DNA of 64,000 bases from an uncultured Acetatifactor sp. (GCA_910584235.1 CAJTZD010000002.1:126574-190573); one strand, 5' to 3'; positions 1 to 9,495 are shown, numbered from the stretch's first letter. The notes: generated by a model from the sequence alone, not told the origin. Translations and numbers: made by a program.

Positions 1-1458
1 AAGGGGATTTCGATAAAGGCATCCCAGGCAATCCTGCAGGGACTCGCGCAGGACGGAGGGCTTTTCGTGCCGGAAAAAATTCCGGCGCTGGACAGGAACC
101 TGGAGGAACTGGCCGGGATGGACTACCGCCAGACGGCCTTTGAGGTGATGAAGCTGTTCCTCACGGATTTTACGGAATGTGAACTGAAAGACTGTATCGA
201 AAAGGCATATGATGCAAAATTCGATACGGACCGCATTGCGCCCCTCAAGGAGGCGGGCGGCGCCTATTATCTGGAGCTGTTCCACGGCCCCACCATCGCC
301 TTTAAGGATATGGCGCTGTCCATCCTGCCCCATCTGATGATTACGGCAGCCCGGAAAAATCATGTGAAAAATGAGATCGTCATCCTCACCGCCACCTCCG
401 GGGACACCGGCAAGGCGGCGCTGGCAGGCTTCGCCGGCGTGGAGGGCACCCGGATTATCGTGTTCTATCCCAAGGACGGGGTCAGCGCCATCCAGGAGAA
501 GCAGATGGTGACCCAGAAAGGGGAGAATACGCTGGTGGTGGGCATACAGGGCAATTTCGACGATGCCCAGAGCGGCGTGAAGCGGATTTTCGCGGATAAG
601 GAGCTGGCGAAAGAGATGGAAGAAAAGGGTTTCCAGTTCTCCTCGGCCAACTCCATCAATATCGGCAGACTGGTTCCTCAGATATGTTATTACGTTTATG
701 CCTATGGGACGCTGTTAAAAGAGGGAAAGATCGCGTCGGGCGAGGCCGTCAACGTAGTGGTGCCCACCGGCAATTTCGGCAATATCCTTGCGGCGTTCTA
801 TGCCAAGAACATGGGCCTGCCCATTGGGAAGCTGATCTGCGCCTCCAACGAGAACAAGGTGCTCTACGACTTCTTCCGCACCGGGGCCTACGACAGGAAC
901 CGGGAGTTTGTGCTGACCAGCTCCCCCTCCATGGACATCCTGATCTCCAGCAACCTGGAGCGGCTCATCTACCGCATCGCGGGAAATGACGCGGACAAAA
1001 CAAAAGCCTTTATGGAGTCCCTGGCCGGCCAGGGGAAATACGAAGTCACTGCGGACATGCAGGCGGCTCTAGGGGACTTTTACGGAGATTACGCCACGGA
1101 GCAGGAAGCGGCGGCAGAGATCCGCAGGCTTTACCAGGAGTGCGGCTATGTCATCGATACCCACACGGCAGTGGCCTCCGCGGTGTACCAAAAATATGCG
1201 CAGGAGACCTGCGACACAGCGAAGACAGTCATAGCTTCTACGGCCAGCCCTTATAAGTTTACCAGAAGCGTCATGGATGCCATAGGCAAAGCGGACGAGG
1301 CGAAAGACGACTTTGCTCTGGTGGACGAGCTGGCCGGGCTCAGCGGCGTGAAAGTGCCCCAGGCGGTGGAGGAGATCCGCACTGCGCCTGTACTGCATAA
1401 GAAGCAGTGCGAGGCGGCGAATATGAAGACAATAGTGCGGGAGTTTTTGGGGCTGTAG
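1..1458 (+). CDS. thrC: Threonine synthase, N-terminus cut by window edge
   Basis: Threonine synthase converts O-phosphohomoserine to threonine and phosphate with PLP. The frame is open from base 1, and the visible first residues, including [17 protein letters not shown], are the conserved N-terminal region of the family. The true start therefore lies left of the window and the GTG at 67 is internal. The PLP lysine is in [11 protein letters not shown] near base 300, and the phosphate-binding loop follows as [13 protein letters not shown]. Only some 10-15 residues seem to be missing. The stop is followed 14 bases later by the ATG of a LysM protein on the same strand, so the two may be co-transcribed. 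Family and function are clear; only the start is unseen. Confidence 0.96.
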   Translation, partial: KGISIKASQAILQGLAQDGGLFVPEKIPALDRNLEELAGMDYRQTAFEVMKLFLTDFTECELKDCIEKAYDAKFDTDRIAPLKEAGGAYYLELFHGPTIAFKDMALSILPHLMITAARKNHVKNEIVILTATSGDTGKAALAGFAGVEGTRIIVFYPKDGVSAIQEKQMVTQKGENTLVVGIQGNFDDAQSGVKRIFADKELAKEMEEKGFQFSSANSINIGRLVPQICYYVYAYGTLLKEGKIASGEAVNVVVPTGNFGNILAAFYAKNMGLPIGKLICASNENKVLYDFFRTGAYDRNREFVLTSSPSMDILISSNLERLIYRIAGNDADKTKAFMESLAGQGKYEVTADMQAALGDFYGDYATEQEAAAEIRRLYQECGYVIDTHTAVASAVYQKYAQETCDTAKTVIASTASPYKFTRSVMDAIGKADEAKDDFALVDELAGLSGVKVPQAVEEIRTAPVLHKKQCEAANMKTIVREFLGL

Positions 1459-1474
1459 GAAATATGGGGGGACA

Positions 1475-2314
1475 ATGAGAAAGAGATGGCTTCCGGCATG
1501 TTGCATGGCGCTGCTGCTGTTGATTTGGCCCTGTGAGACTGCCCTGGCAAGAGATCGCTGGTGGGTCGTGGAGCGGGTGGAGGTAGACATTTTTTTAAGA
1601 GAGTACTATAAAGCGTGCTCAGAGGGGAATGCCAAGCGGGCCAAGGGACTGATTGCCATGCAGAACCCCTACAAGGAAGAAATGCATGGCCAGTGGGCAA
1701 AGGAATGCGGCATGGAGCGGTACGATATCATTGGGTTGGATGCCTATTTGCCTGACAGGGAGGAAAGCGTCTGGCTGGTTTACCTGGAGTACGACATGAT
1801 TGTGCGCGATATCAGCGTGCCTATTCCCGGAGCGGAAACCTATGTCCTGCGCAGGGGGGAGGAGGGCTGGGAGGAATGCCGCGACTCCCTGTCAGAGGAA
1901 ATCAAAGATGCCGTTGGGCAGATAGTGGCTTCGGATGGATATATGGCAAAGATAGCGGATGTGGACAGGAGGTTCAATGAGGCTGCCCGGGCCTGTCCGG
2001 AACTGATGGAATGGGCGCTGGAGTTGAAAGAAGTGATGCAGCGGCATCTGACGGAAGAGACGGCAGGGCAGGACGGGGATGCCCCGGAAGACCGGGAGAG
2101 TGCAGACAGCACGGATGGTATTGGAGAAGAAGACGATTTTGTCGGTACATGGCGCTATACGGTGCAGCAGGGAGATTGCCTGTGGGACATCGCCCAAAAG
2201 GAACTGGGCAGCGGGCTGTGCTGGAGGGAAATCTATGAGAAAAACAGGGATGCCATAGGAGGGGATCCCAATTTAATTTACACGGGAACTAAACTGCGGA
2301 TTCCAAGTAAATGA
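1475..2314 (+). CDS. Secreted protein with C-terminal LysM domain
   Basis: A 279-residue protein with a short basic N-terminus and a hydrophobic stretch (about residues 7-22) ending near ALA, which looks like a signal peptide. The middle part, about residues 30-185, has no motif I recognise; it is rich in charged residues and may fold as an NTF2-like or DUF-type domain. An acidic linker (about 195-220) leads to a C-terminal LysM domain of about 50 residues with the usual pattern [13 protein letters not shown] and GTKLRIPSK, which binds peptidoglycan. It is likely a cell-wall associated protein. The ATG at 1475 is preceded by GGGGGA. What the N-terminal domain does is unknown. Confidence 0.85.
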   Translation: MRKRWLPACCMALLLLIWPCETALARDRWWVVERVEVDIFLREYYKACSEGNAKRAKGLIAMQNPYKEEMHGQWAKECGMERYDIIGLDAYLPDREESVWLVYLEYDMIVRDISVPIPGAETYVLRRGEEGWEECRDSLSEEIKDAVGQIVASDGYMAKIADVDRRFNEAARACPELMEWALELKEVMQRHLTEETAGQDGDAPEDRESADSTDGIGEEDDFVGTWRYTVQQGDCLWDIAQKELGSGLCWREIYEKNRDAIGGDPNLIYTGTKLRIPSK

Positions 2315-2353
2315 GCCAAAGGGGCCATAAGGAATAAGGATATTTGGGGAGGG

Positions 2354-3016
2354 ATGAAGACTAAAATGACTATAGAAGAAATGCTTGGTAAGGTAGATCA
2401 TACTCAGTTAAAGGCATTTGCCACTTGGGAGGATATCAAGAAGCTGTGCGACGAGGCGGTGAAGTACAAGACGGCCAGCGTGTGCGTGCCGCCCGCCTAT
2501 GTGAAGCGGATCCATGAGGCTTACGGGGAGCAGGTCAATATCTGTACGGTGGTGGGGTTTCCGCTGGGCTACAGCGTCACTGAGGCAAAGCTGGCGGAGG
2601 TGCGATCTGCCCTGGCGGATGGCTGCAATGAAATCGATATGGTAGTCAACATCGGCGATGTGAAAAACGGGGATTTCGATAAGGTGGAGGCGGAAATCCG
2701 CGCTGTCAAAGAGGCCTGCGGGGAGCACATCCTGAAAGTCATCATCGAGACCTGCTACCTCACCGAAGAGGAGAAGATCGCCATGTGCAAAGCCGTCACC
2801 GGCGCAGGGGCGGACTACATCAAGACCTCCACGGGCTTTGGCACCGGCGGGGCCACAAGGCAGGACGTGGAACTGTTTGGGAAGCATATCGGCCCCGATG
2901 TGAAGATCAAGGCCGCGGGGGGCGTTTCCACCTTAGAGGACCTGGAGATGTTCCTGCGCCTGGGGTGCGGGAGGGTAGGCACTTCCAGGGCTGTGGGGCT
3001 GTGTGGGGAGAAGTAA
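2354..3016 (+). CDS. deoC: Deoxyribose-phosphate aldolase
   Basis: Class I aldolase that splits 2-deoxyribose 5-phosphate into glyceraldehyde 3-phosphate and acetaldehyde in deoxynucleoside salvage. At 220 residues it has the usual length. The early DHTQLKAFAT motif, the VVGFPLG segment, the Schiff-base lysine in ADYIKTSTGF and the catalytic KAAGG segment are all present. No other deo genes are adjacent, so it sits apart from a classical deo operon. Two in-frame ATGs (2354 and 2366) are possible; I keep 2354 because a GGGGA lies just upstream and the residue count fits the family. A purine-rich spacer of about 90 bases separates it from the peptidase gene downstream. Confidence 0.95.
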   Translation: MKTKMTIEEMLGKVDHTQLKAFATWEDIKKLCDEAVKYKTASVCVPPAYVKRIHEAYGEQVNICTVVGFPLGYSVTEAKLAEVRSALADGCNEIDMVVNIGDVKNGDFDKVEAEIRAVKEACGEHILKVIIETCYLTEEEKIAMCKAVTGAGADYIKTSTGFGTGGATRQDVELFGKHIGPDVKIKAAGGVSTLEDLEMFLRLGCGRVGTSRAVGLCGEK

Positions 3017-3109
3017 AGGGAAAGGCAAAGAAAAGAGGAAGCTGCAGGTTTAAAAAGAAAAGAGACAGAGCGATAGCGAAAAAGAAACAGAGAAAGGCGG
3101 TAAAGAAAA

Positions 3110-4930
3110 ATGGAGAACACAGTGATTCAGGGCAGACTTGCGGCCCTGAGGAAAGCGATGAGAGAGGCGGGAATCGACTATTACATGATTCCCACGGCGG
3201 ACTTCCACAATTCCGAGTATGTGAACGACTACTTTAAAGTCAGAGAGTTCTTCTGCAATTTTTCGGGCTCCAACGGCACGCTGCTGGTATGGCAGGAGGG
3301 TGCGGGGCTGTGGACGGACGGCAGATATTTCATCCAGGCGGAGCGGGAACTGGCCGGCACCACGGTGGAACTGTTCCGCATGCGGGAAGAGGGCGTCCCC
3401 ACCATCACGGAATTCCTGCAGAAGAACATGCAGAAAAACCAGACCCTTGGCTTTGACGGCAGGGTGATACCGGCCCAGTCGGGCAAGGAATACGAGAAGA
3501 AACTGGCGGACAAGCAGATATCCATCGCATATGTAAAAGACCTGGCGGAGGGCATCTGGACGGACAGGCCGGCGTTCCCGGCAGGGAAAGTCACCGTGCT
3601 GGACGTTAGAATCGCCGGAAGAAGCTTTGAGGAAAAGCGTGTTCAGGTCATGGAGAAGCTGGAGAAAGAGGGAGCGGACGCATTCTTCTTAACCAAGCTG
3701 GACGATCTGATGTGGCTGTTCAACATCAGAGGCTGCGATGTGGAGTGCAATCCCGTGGCCATGTCCTACGCATACCTGACAGGGGAGCGCAGCGTCCTGT
3801 TCATCCAAGGCAAAGTGCTGGACGAGGAAGTGCGCGCATATCTGAAAGAAAAAGGAATAGAAACGGAAGACTATGAAAATGTAGTTGAATATCTGAAAGC
3901 GCTTCCCGCCCAGGGAAAGGTGCTGGTGGACCAGCGCCACTGCAGCTATTGCCTCTATAAGACCCTGGCGGAGAAGCAGACTGTGGTGGAGAAGAAAAAT
4001 CCCACGGAGCTTTTGAAAGCCGTGAAGAACCCCGTGGAGCTGGCCAACATGGAGAAGCTGTACTTAAAGGACAGCGTGGCGCTGACAAAGTTCATCTACT
4101 GGCTGAAGAATAATATCGGAAAGACGGAAATCACGGAGATCACGGCCGCGGACAAGCTGGAGGAACTGCGCAGGGAGATTCCGGAATGCATAGGCCTGTC
4201 TTTCCCCACCATCGCAGGCTACAAGGCCAACGCCGCCATGATGCACTACGCGGCCGCCCCGGAGAGCGCGGCGGTGCTGAAGCCTGAGGGGCTGTTCCTG
4301 GTGGACTCCGGCGGCCAGTATCTGGGGGCCACCACGGACGTGACCAGAACCATTGTGCTGGGGCCCATTTCCGATGAAATCAAGATGCATTACACCGTGG
4401 TGGCTGCGGGAATGCTGCAGATGACCAACGCCAGGTGGCTCCACGGCTGCACGGGCCGCAACCTGGACATATGTGCCCGCCAGCCTATCTGGAACATCGG
4501 AATGGACTACAAATGCGGCACCGGCCATGGAGTGGGCTACATCCTGAACGTGCACGAGGGGCCTCAGAACCTGAGCTGGCAGTATGTGGAGGACAGGCCG
4601 GAGACCGTCATCGAGGAAGGCATGGACGTCACCAACGAACCCGGCATCTATGTGGAGGGCAGCCACGGCATCCGAATTGAGAATGTGATGGTGGCTAAAA
4701 ATGACGTGAAGAACGAGTACGGCCAGTTCATGCACTTTGACACCCTGACCTGGGTGCCCATCGACATGGAGGCCATTGACGAGAAGTATATGACCGAGGT
4801 GCAGAGAGCCTGGCTGTACAAGTACCAGAGGGAAGTGTATAAAAAGCTTTCCCCTTACCTGGAGGACGAGGAGAAAGCATGGCTGCTGCGGGAGACTCGG
4901 GCGGACGGGACTTTTATCCTGAAGAACTAA
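3110..4930 (+). CDS. Xaa-Pro aminopeptidase (peptidase M24, long form)
   Basis: A 606-residue cytoplasmic metallopeptidase that removes the residue preceding proline from peptide N-termini. The order is two creatinase-like N-terminal domains (about 1-310), the pita-bread M24 catalytic domain (about 320-530) and a C-terminal extension typical of the long aminopeptidase P type (about 540-606). Metal ligands are visible as the two Asp in FLVDSGGQYLGATTDVTR, the His in GTGHGVGY, and Glu residues in TNEPGIY and HGIRIENVM. The length matches the eukaryote-like long form rather than the 360-residue YqhT type. The leader upstream is almost all purine, with a weak AAGGCGG ribosome site. Confidence 0.94.
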   Translation: MENTVIQGRLAALRKAMREAGIDYYMIPTADFHNSEYVNDYFKVREFFCNFSGSNGTLLVWQEGAGLWTDGRYFIQAERELAGTTVELFRMREEGVPTITEFLQKNMQKNQTLGFDGRVIPAQSGKEYEKKLADKQISIAYVKDLAEGIWTDRPAFPAGKVTVLDVRIAGRSFEEKRVQVMEKLEKEGADAFFLTKLDDLMWLFNIRGCDVECNPVAMSYAYLTGERSVLFIQGKVLDEEVRAYLKEKGIETEDYENVVEYLKALPAQGKVLVDQRHCSYCLYKTLAEKQTVVEKKNPTELLKAVKNPVELANMEKLYLKDSVALTKFIYWLKNNIGKTEITEITAADKLEELRREIPECIGLSFPTIAGYKANAAMMHYAAAPESAAVLKPEGLFLVDSGGQYLGATTDVTRTIVLGPISDEIKMHYTVVAAGMLQMTNARWLHGCTGRNLDICARQPIWNIGMDYKCGTGHGVGYILNVHEGPQNLSWQYVEDRPETVIEEGMDVTNEPGIYVEGSHGIRIENVMVAKNDVKNEYGQFMHFDTLTWVPIDMEAIDEKYMTEVQRAWLYKYQREVYKKLSPYLEDEEKAWLLRETRADGTFILKN

Positions 4931-4981
4931 GCGTCTGGCCGGACAGGTTTATTAAATCGTTATAAAATATGTTTCCATTTC

Positions 4982-5010
4982 TTGACTTTTGGAAACAGTT
5001 TTGAGATAAT
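4982..5010 (+). promoter_or_regulatory. Probable sigma-A promoter of pckA
   Basis: TTGACT at 4982-4987, a 17-base spacer and GATAAT at 5005-5010 lie about 120 bases ahead of the pckA start. The leader between carries an 8-bp hairpin, CTTCCGGC paired with GCCGGAAG (5078-5098), with no T-run after it, so it is more likely an mRNA stability element than a terminator. Confidence 0.6.
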
Positions 5011-5132
5011 AAAAACGATAGGGTGAATTTCTTTTCGGGAAATTTCCAAAGGGAATCATCCAGGGAAAACCCATCATCTTCCGGCGTTTTGCCGGAAGAG
5101 CAGGAAATACAATTTTAAGGAGGACGATACCA

Positions 5133-6830
5133 ATGTCAACAAAAGCGTATTACCCCATTTCCGAAATCGGCGCCGGAAAGCCCGGTTTCAGCAAGACTCG
5201 TTCTATCATTGAGGGCGCTTTCTACGGCAATAACGTAGTAAAGGTGAACACCCTGAAAGAAGCATATGAGATGGCAAAGAATTCTCCCGGAACCATCGTT
5301 ACCGATATGCCGGTTTACCGTGCGGAGGAGATCGGCCTGGAGAGAGACGCCAAGGTGCTGCTGTTCAATGACGGCGCTGTGACAGGCCGTTATGCCCAGG
5401 CACGCCGTATCAAGGGCGAGCCCGGCGTGGACGCCGTGAAGCTTGACAAGGTAGTCATGGACGCTATCTACAAGACCCGCTGGAAGACTCTGTACCATGC
5501 GGAGTGCTACATCGGACTGGATCCCGAGTTCATGGCCAAGGCTCATCTGCTGATTCCGGAAGGGGAGGAGAACCTCCTTTACAACTGGATGCTGAACTTC
5601 CAGTATATGTCCGACAAGTATGTGGCTATGTATAAAGAGTCCCAGCCCATCGGCGGCGGCAAGGAGCCGGACATCTATATCTTCTCCGATCCTCAGTGGG
5701 CGCCTACTCCCAGCCCGGACGTGGATTACAGCTGCTTAAGCGACGACCTGACCCTGTGCTATTTCGATACCAACCAGAACTGCGCAGCCATTCTGGGCAT
5801 GAAGTATTTCGGCGAGCACAAGAAAGGAACGCTTACCATGGCATGGGCTCTGGCCAACAGAAACGGCTATGCTTCCTGCCACGGCGGACAGAAAGAGTAC
5901 CTGCTTGCTGACGGCAGCAAGTTCGTTGCTTCCGTATACGGCCTGTCAGGATCCGGCAAGTCCACCCTGACCCATGCAAAGCACGGCGGCAAGTACGAGA
6001 TCAAGGTGCTGCACGACGACGCTTTCATCATCAATACCGACACCTGCTCCTCCGTAGCTTTGGAGCCCACCTACTTCGACAAGACGGCGGACTATCCTAC
6101 AGGCTGCGCCGACAATAAGTTCCTGCTCACGGCTCAGAACTGCTCCGCCACTCTGGACGAGGACGGCAAGATTCAGCTGGTGACCGAGGACATCAGGAAC
6201 GGCAACGGCCGTGCCATCAAGTCCAAGCTGTGGAGCCCTAACCGCGTGGACAAGATCGACGCTCCCGTGAACGCCATCTTCTGGATCATGAAGGATCCCA
6301 CCATCCCGCCTGTAGTGAAGTTAAAGGGCGCTGCTCTGGCATCCGTTATGGGCGCTACCCTGGCTACCAAGACCTCCACCGCAGAGCGTGTGGCAGCCGG
6401 CACCGATATGAACGCACTGCGCATTGTTCCTTATGCGAATCCGTTCAGAACCTATCCTCTGGTGAACGACTACGAGAAGTTCAAGAAGCTGGTTGAGGAG
6501 AAGAACGTTGACTGCTATATCATCAACACCGGCGACTTCATGGGCAAGAAAGTAAAACCCGCCGATACTCTCGGCATCCTGGAGACCATCGTGGAGAAGA
6601 GAGCAAGCTTCAAGCAGTGGGGACCTTTCGAGGACATCGAGATCATGGATTGGGAAGGCTTTACCCCCGACCTTGGCGATGCAGAGTATGTAAAGGCACT
6701 GCAGGGCGCTATGCAGAACCGTGTGGACGCTGTGGAAGGCTTCGCTACCAAGAAGGAAGGCTACGACAAGCTGCCTGACGAGGCTCTGGCCGCTCTTAAG
6801 AAGATTGTGGACGAGGCTGCAAGCCTGTAA
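5133..6830 (+). CDS. pckA: Phosphoenolpyruvate carboxykinase (ATP)
   Basis: ATP-dependent PEP carboxykinase, interconverting oxaloacetate + ATP with PEP + CO2 + ADP. In carbohydrate-fermenting anaerobes it often runs in the carboxylating direction. The kinase-1a P-loop is GLSGSGKSTLTHA (about residues 270-282), and the following KVLHDDAF supplies the metal-binding kinase-2 aspartates. The substrate-site lysine/histidine region lies upstream, around MAWALANRNG. Length 565 is slightly above the usual 525-545. AAGGAGGAC lies just ahead of the ATG. It is a single-gene unit with its own promoter and a strong terminator. Codon use is biased to C/G-ending codons, as expected for a highly expressed gene. 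It complements pyruvate phosphate dikinase at 56.1 kb in PEP metabolism. Confidence 0.97.
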   Translation: MSTKAYYPISEIGAGKPGFSKTRSIIEGAFYGNNVVKVNTLKEAYEMAKNSPGTIVTDMPVYRAEEIGLERDAKVLLFNDGAVTGRYAQARRIKGEPGVDAVKLDKVVMDAIYKTRWKTLYHAECYIGLDPEFMAKAHLLIPEGEENLLYNWMLNFQYMSDKYVAMYKESQPIGGGKEPDIYIFSDPQWAPTPSPDVDYSCLSDDLTLCYFDTNQNCAAILGMKYFGEHKKGTLTMAWALANRNGYASCHGGQKEYLLADGSKFVASVYGLSGSGKSTLTHAKHGGKYEIKVLHDDAFIINTDTCSSVALEPTYFDKTADYPTGCADNKFLLTAQNCSATLDEDGKIQLVTEDIRNGNGRAIKSKLWSPNRVDKIDAPVNAIFWIMKDPTIPPVVKLKGAALASVMGATLATKTSTAERVAAGTDMNALRIVPYANPFRTYPLVNDYEKFKKLVEEKNVDCYIINTGDFMGKKVKPADTLGILETIVEKRASFKQWGPFEDIEIMDWEGFTPDLGDAEYVKALQGAMQNRVDAVEGFATKKEGYDKLPDEALAALKKIVDEAASL

Positions 6831-6862
6831 ACCCCAAAAGGGTAAGCCCATAGTTTAAACAG

Positions 6863-6912
6863 TAAAAAAGACTGCCGTACAGGCGCCCCAAGCGCCGGTA
6901 TGACAGTCTTTT
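6863..6912 (+). terminator. Rho-independent terminator after pckA
   Basis: A long inverted repeat pairs AAAAGACTGCCGTAC with GTATGACAGTCTTTT, with an inner GGCGC/GCGCC stem. It ends in a T-run and begins about 30 bases after the pckA stop. Confidence 0.9.
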
Positions 6913-6986
6913 GACGTGGCAGATTTCCTTTTGTCGAATATTGGTGAATCTGTAATTATATTTCAAGATTTTGGTAAAAAAATTAG

Positions 6987-7015
6987 TTGTATTTCACCCC
7001 CCTTTTTGTTATAAT
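6987..7015 (+). promoter_or_regulatory. Promoter P1 of the 6S-like RNA unit
   Basis: TTGTAT at 6987-6992, 17 bases, TATAAT at 7010-7015. This is the best -35/-10 pair of three candidate promoters upstream of the structured RNA. A start about seven bases downstream would transcribe through the 36-bp repeats. Confidence 0.6.
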
Positions 7016-7023
7016 AGGTCTAT

Positions 7024-7109
7024 GACAATAGAAAGCTTACTTGCTTTCTATTGTAGACTTATAATAGAAAGCTTACTTGCTTTCTATTGTAGACCTATAA
7101 TAGAAAGAT
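7024..7109 (+). repeat. 36-bp tandem repeat, about 2.4 copies, carrying promoter elements
   Basis: Copy 1 is 7024-7059, copy 2 is 7060-7095, and a partial copy 3 starts at 7096. Each full copy holds a hairpin (AATAGAAAG paired with CTTTCTATT around an 8-base loop) that contains a HindIII-like AAGCTT. Each copy also places TTACTT exactly 17 bases before the TATAAT that opens the next copy (7060-7065 and 7096-7101). The repeat therefore multiplies potential promoters (P2 at 7037-7065, P3 at 7073-7101) ahead of the RNA gene. Confidence 0.85.
7073..7101 (+). promoter_or_regulatory. Promoter P3, closest to the 6S-like RNA
   Basis: TTACTT at 7073-7078, 17 bases, TATAAT at 7096-7101. Initiation six or seven bases later (about 7108) coincides with the predicted 5' end of the RNA closing stem, so this is the likely primary start. 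An identical element one repeat unit upstream (7037-7065) is a possible second start. Confidence 0.55.
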
Positions 7110-7324
7110 TGCCTGAGATGTTCGATAACTTTTGCTATTTTGAACCTACATTACTTTAAACGGGATTCCTATATTGCCGAGTGGCTGTCAAGCCCTCACT
7201 CGCCTGGACTTTTCCCTAGGGAAATATTCCGGGGAGGATTGGAAGGGAAGGCAAAAGCTCTGGTTGCGGTCACCCACCTAGCATTGCTAGGAGTCAGAGG
7301 GCAGGAGGCGGCATTTTGGGCATA
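7108..7324 (+). ncRNA. ssrS: 6S RNA-like regulatory RNA
   Basis: 6S RNA folds into a long open duplex that mimics an open promoter and binds sigma-A RNA polymerase. The 5' end carries GCCTGAGATGTT (7111-7122), which pairs over 12 positions (including G-U) with GGCATTTTGGGC (7310-7321). Both strands resemble the closing stem of E. coli 6S RNA, whose ends hold CTGAGATGTTCG and GGCGGCATCTCGG. Interior hairpins include CGAGTG/CACTCG and CCTAGC/GCTAGG. The length of about 217 bases, a sigma-A -10 box at the right distance and a terminator just downstream all fit. No credible protein is encoded here. The assignment rests on my reading of the fold and on recall of the E. coli sequence. Confidence 0.68.
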
Positions 7325-7337
7325 ACTACAGAAGAGG

Positions 7338-7368
7338 AGGGCAGTCCTTTACGGGACTGCTCTTTTGA
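7338..7368 (+). terminator. Terminator after the 6S-like RNA
   Basis: AGGGCAGTCC pairs with GGACTGCTCT around a TTTACG loop and is followed by TTTTGA. It lies about 15 bases past the closing stem of the RNA and about 70 bases before the next gene. Confidence 0.88.
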
Positions 7369-7439
7369 GTACAGGCTTACAGCGAAACTAAGGCCGGCCT
7401 GTGCTTTAAAATCAACGGAACGCGTTTTGAGGAGGAATC

Positions 7440-9482
7440 TTGAACAGAAACAGACGAAGCTGGAACAAATCACAGAGAATGCAGATGAAAGTATTCGTGT
7501 GCCTGCTGGGCTTTCTGCTGCTGGTGATATTGGCGGCGGGGCGGTTTTTCATGCTGCTGATACCGGGCGGAGACGAAGAAGTGCCGGAACCGGCGCCCAC
7601 ACCCCATATACCGGTGGTGCAGACATTTGCGAATGTATGGATTATGGAAGCGGACGAAGAGGGGATTTTGATTTTCCGGGACGGTGCGTCGGAGCGCTAT
7701 CCCTGGGGGATATTTGAAGATACGAAAGAGAAGCCCTATGATCCGTCCCTGCGGGAGCAGGTGGCCGATATCGTGCTGACGGACGGCAGAGTCACGCAGG
7801 TGGACGCAAAAACCGAGAAGATCAACGGAAAAATACTCAGCGCGGATGACAAGGCCATTGAGGTGGAGGGATACGGGAGGCTGCCGCTTTCGGCGGACTG
7901 CAGGGGATACCGGCTGTATGACGCCCTGGAAATGTGCACGGCCAGGGATTTGCACTTTGGATACAGCGATACGGACTTGTGCCTGGAAGCGGGAGAAATC
8001 TGCGGTATTCTCATGGTGAAAGAGCCGGTGATGGAGTACATACGCGTACTGCTGAAGAATTCGGGTTATGAGGGAATCTTCCATGAGAAAGCGGCGCTTA
8101 CCTGCGATACAGGATTTTCCGTGGTCTATGGAAGCTATGATGATATGCGTCAGGAGAGCCATGCCGCCGGAGAGACGCTGGAATTTGAATGCGACAGCGC
8201 TTATTTTCTCTCCGGCCGGATTCGGATTGTGCCCGATGTGCTGACAGGGAAAGTGACGCTGGAAAGCTGCAGCCGCAGCCAGGGAACGCCTGCCTACAGA
8301 GGACAGATAGAGCTTCTGAAGACGGAAGATGGAATTGTAGTAGTAAATGAAGTGCTGCTGGAGGAATATCTCTACAGCGTGGTGCCAAGCGAGATGCCCT
8401 CGGGGTATCCGGCGGAAGCGCTGAAGACCCAGGCGGTCTGTGCCAGAACCTACGCCTATGGGCGCATGGAACATGCCGCTTATCCGCAATACGGCGCACA
8501 TTTGGATGACAGTACTTCCTTCCAGGTATACAATAACATATTGGAGCAGGAGAGTACCACCACTGCGGTGAAAGACACCTATGGCCAGCTTTTGTTCACC
8601 CGGGAGGGGAGGCTTGCGGAGACCTATTATTATTCCACCTCCTGCGGCGTTGGAAGTGACGCCAATGTATGGAAGACCGAGAGCGCGCCGAAGCTGACTT
8701 ATCTGAGGGCAAAGCCGCTAAACCAAAAGGCCATGACAGCGGCTGTGGCGGCTATGAACGGGAACGGGGAGGCGCCGGCTGAAAGCCTTGGAGAGGAGCT
8801 GCGGGAGGAAGAAGCCTTTGCCGAATTTATCCGGACAAAGAATCCCGACGATTTTGAGTCGGAGGAGAACTGGTACCGATGGACATATCAGGTGGAGGAA
8901 ATCCATACAGAACATATCCTGGAGCGTCTGCAGCAGCGCTACAGCGCCAATGAACAATTGGTGCTGACCTGGGAGGACGGTGAATATGTCAGCCGGCCCA
9001 TAGAAAATCTTTCCGATATTACGAATATTTATATAGAAAAACGCGGCAGCGGCGGCGTGGCCGATGAATTGGTGATAGAGGCCGGCAAGCAGAAGATAAA
9101 GGTGATATCCGAGCATTATATAAGGTCTGTGTTAAGTGACGGCGTGTCAAAAGCGGTTCTCCAGGACGGAAGCGAGACTGCCGCCATGAACTTGCTGCCC
9201 AGCGGATTTTTTACGATTATGACTAGCATAAAAAATGGAAATGTGGTAGGATATAATTTGTATGGCGGAGGGTTCGGCCACGGGGTGGGCATGAGCCAGA
9301 ACGGCGCCAGGGACATGGCGGAGAGCGGATACTCTGCGATGGAAATTTTGCTTTATTTTTATGAGAACTGTTCCATTGAGAATATATACGAAAGACCGCA
9401 GGAATCTGTCATGCGCCCCGATTCACGGGCAAAGGGCGCTGTGGACACAGCGGCATCTTTCATCGCTCGTGAGTATATATGA
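7440..9482 (+). CDS. SpoIID/LytB-family protein, membrane anchored
   Basis: A 680-residue protein with one N-terminal transmembrane anchor (about residues 17-41) and a large extracytoplasmic part. The first 260 residues are an unrecognised beta-rich region. The SpoIID domain follows: EEYLYSVVPSEMPSGYP (about 305-322, with the expected catalytic Glu near 318), TQAVCARTYAY, and the C-terminal GGGFGHGVGMSQNGA segment (about 605-620). SpoIID is the lytic transglycosylase that acts with SpoIIP during forespore engulfment; this longer version resembles LytB/SpoIID paralogues whose role is less certain. It starts with TTG behind GAGGAGGAA. The gene downstream follows after 13 bases and encodes an integral membrane protein, suggesting a shared envelope role. 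Confidence 0.87.
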   Translation: MNRNRRSWNKSQRMQMKVFVCLLGFLLLVILAAGRFFMLLIPGGDEEVPEPAPTPHIPVVQTFANVWIMEADEEGILIFRDGASERYPWGIFEDTKEKPYDPSLREQVADIVLTDGRVTQVDAKTEKINGKILSADDKAIEVEGYGRLPLSADCRGYRLYDALEMCTARDLHFGYSDTDLCLEAGEICGILMVKEPVMEYIRVLLKNSGYEGIFHEKAALTCDTGFSVVYGSYDDMRQESHAAGETLEFECDSAYFLSGRIRIVPDVLTGKVTLESCSRSQGTPAYRGQIELLKTEDGIVVVNEVLLEEYLYSVVPSEMPSGYPAEALKTQAVCARTYAYGRMEHAAYPQYGAHLDDSTSFQVYNNILEQESTTTAVKDTYGQLLFTREGRLAETYYYSTSCGVGSDANVWKTESAPKLTYLRAKPLNQKAMTAAVAAMNGNGEAPAESLGEELREEEAFAEFIRTKNPDDFESEENWYRWTYQVEEIHTEHILERLQQRYSANEQLVLTWEDGEYVSRPIENLSDITNIYIEKRGSGGVADELVIEAGKQKIKVISEHYIRSVLSDGVSKAVLQDGSETAAMNLLPSGFFTIMTSIKNGNVVGYNLYGGGFGHGVGMSQNGARDMAESGYSAMEILLYFYENCSIENIYERPQESVMRPDSRAKGAVDTAASFIAREYI

Positions 9483-9495
9483 GTAGGAGTATACA

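Noticed and set aside
7108-7324. SRP RNA, tmRNA or RNase P RNA as the identity of the structured RNA
   Set aside because: None of the conserved words of those RNAs (for example the SRP GGTCAGG...GGAAGG tetraloop region) are present; the closing stem fits 6S instead.
7140-7717. Small open frames on the plus strand around 7140-7325 and 7316-7717
   Set aside because: They lie in the structured RNA and its terminator, have no ribosome site and no recognisable protein; the second runs into the SpoIID gene in another frame.
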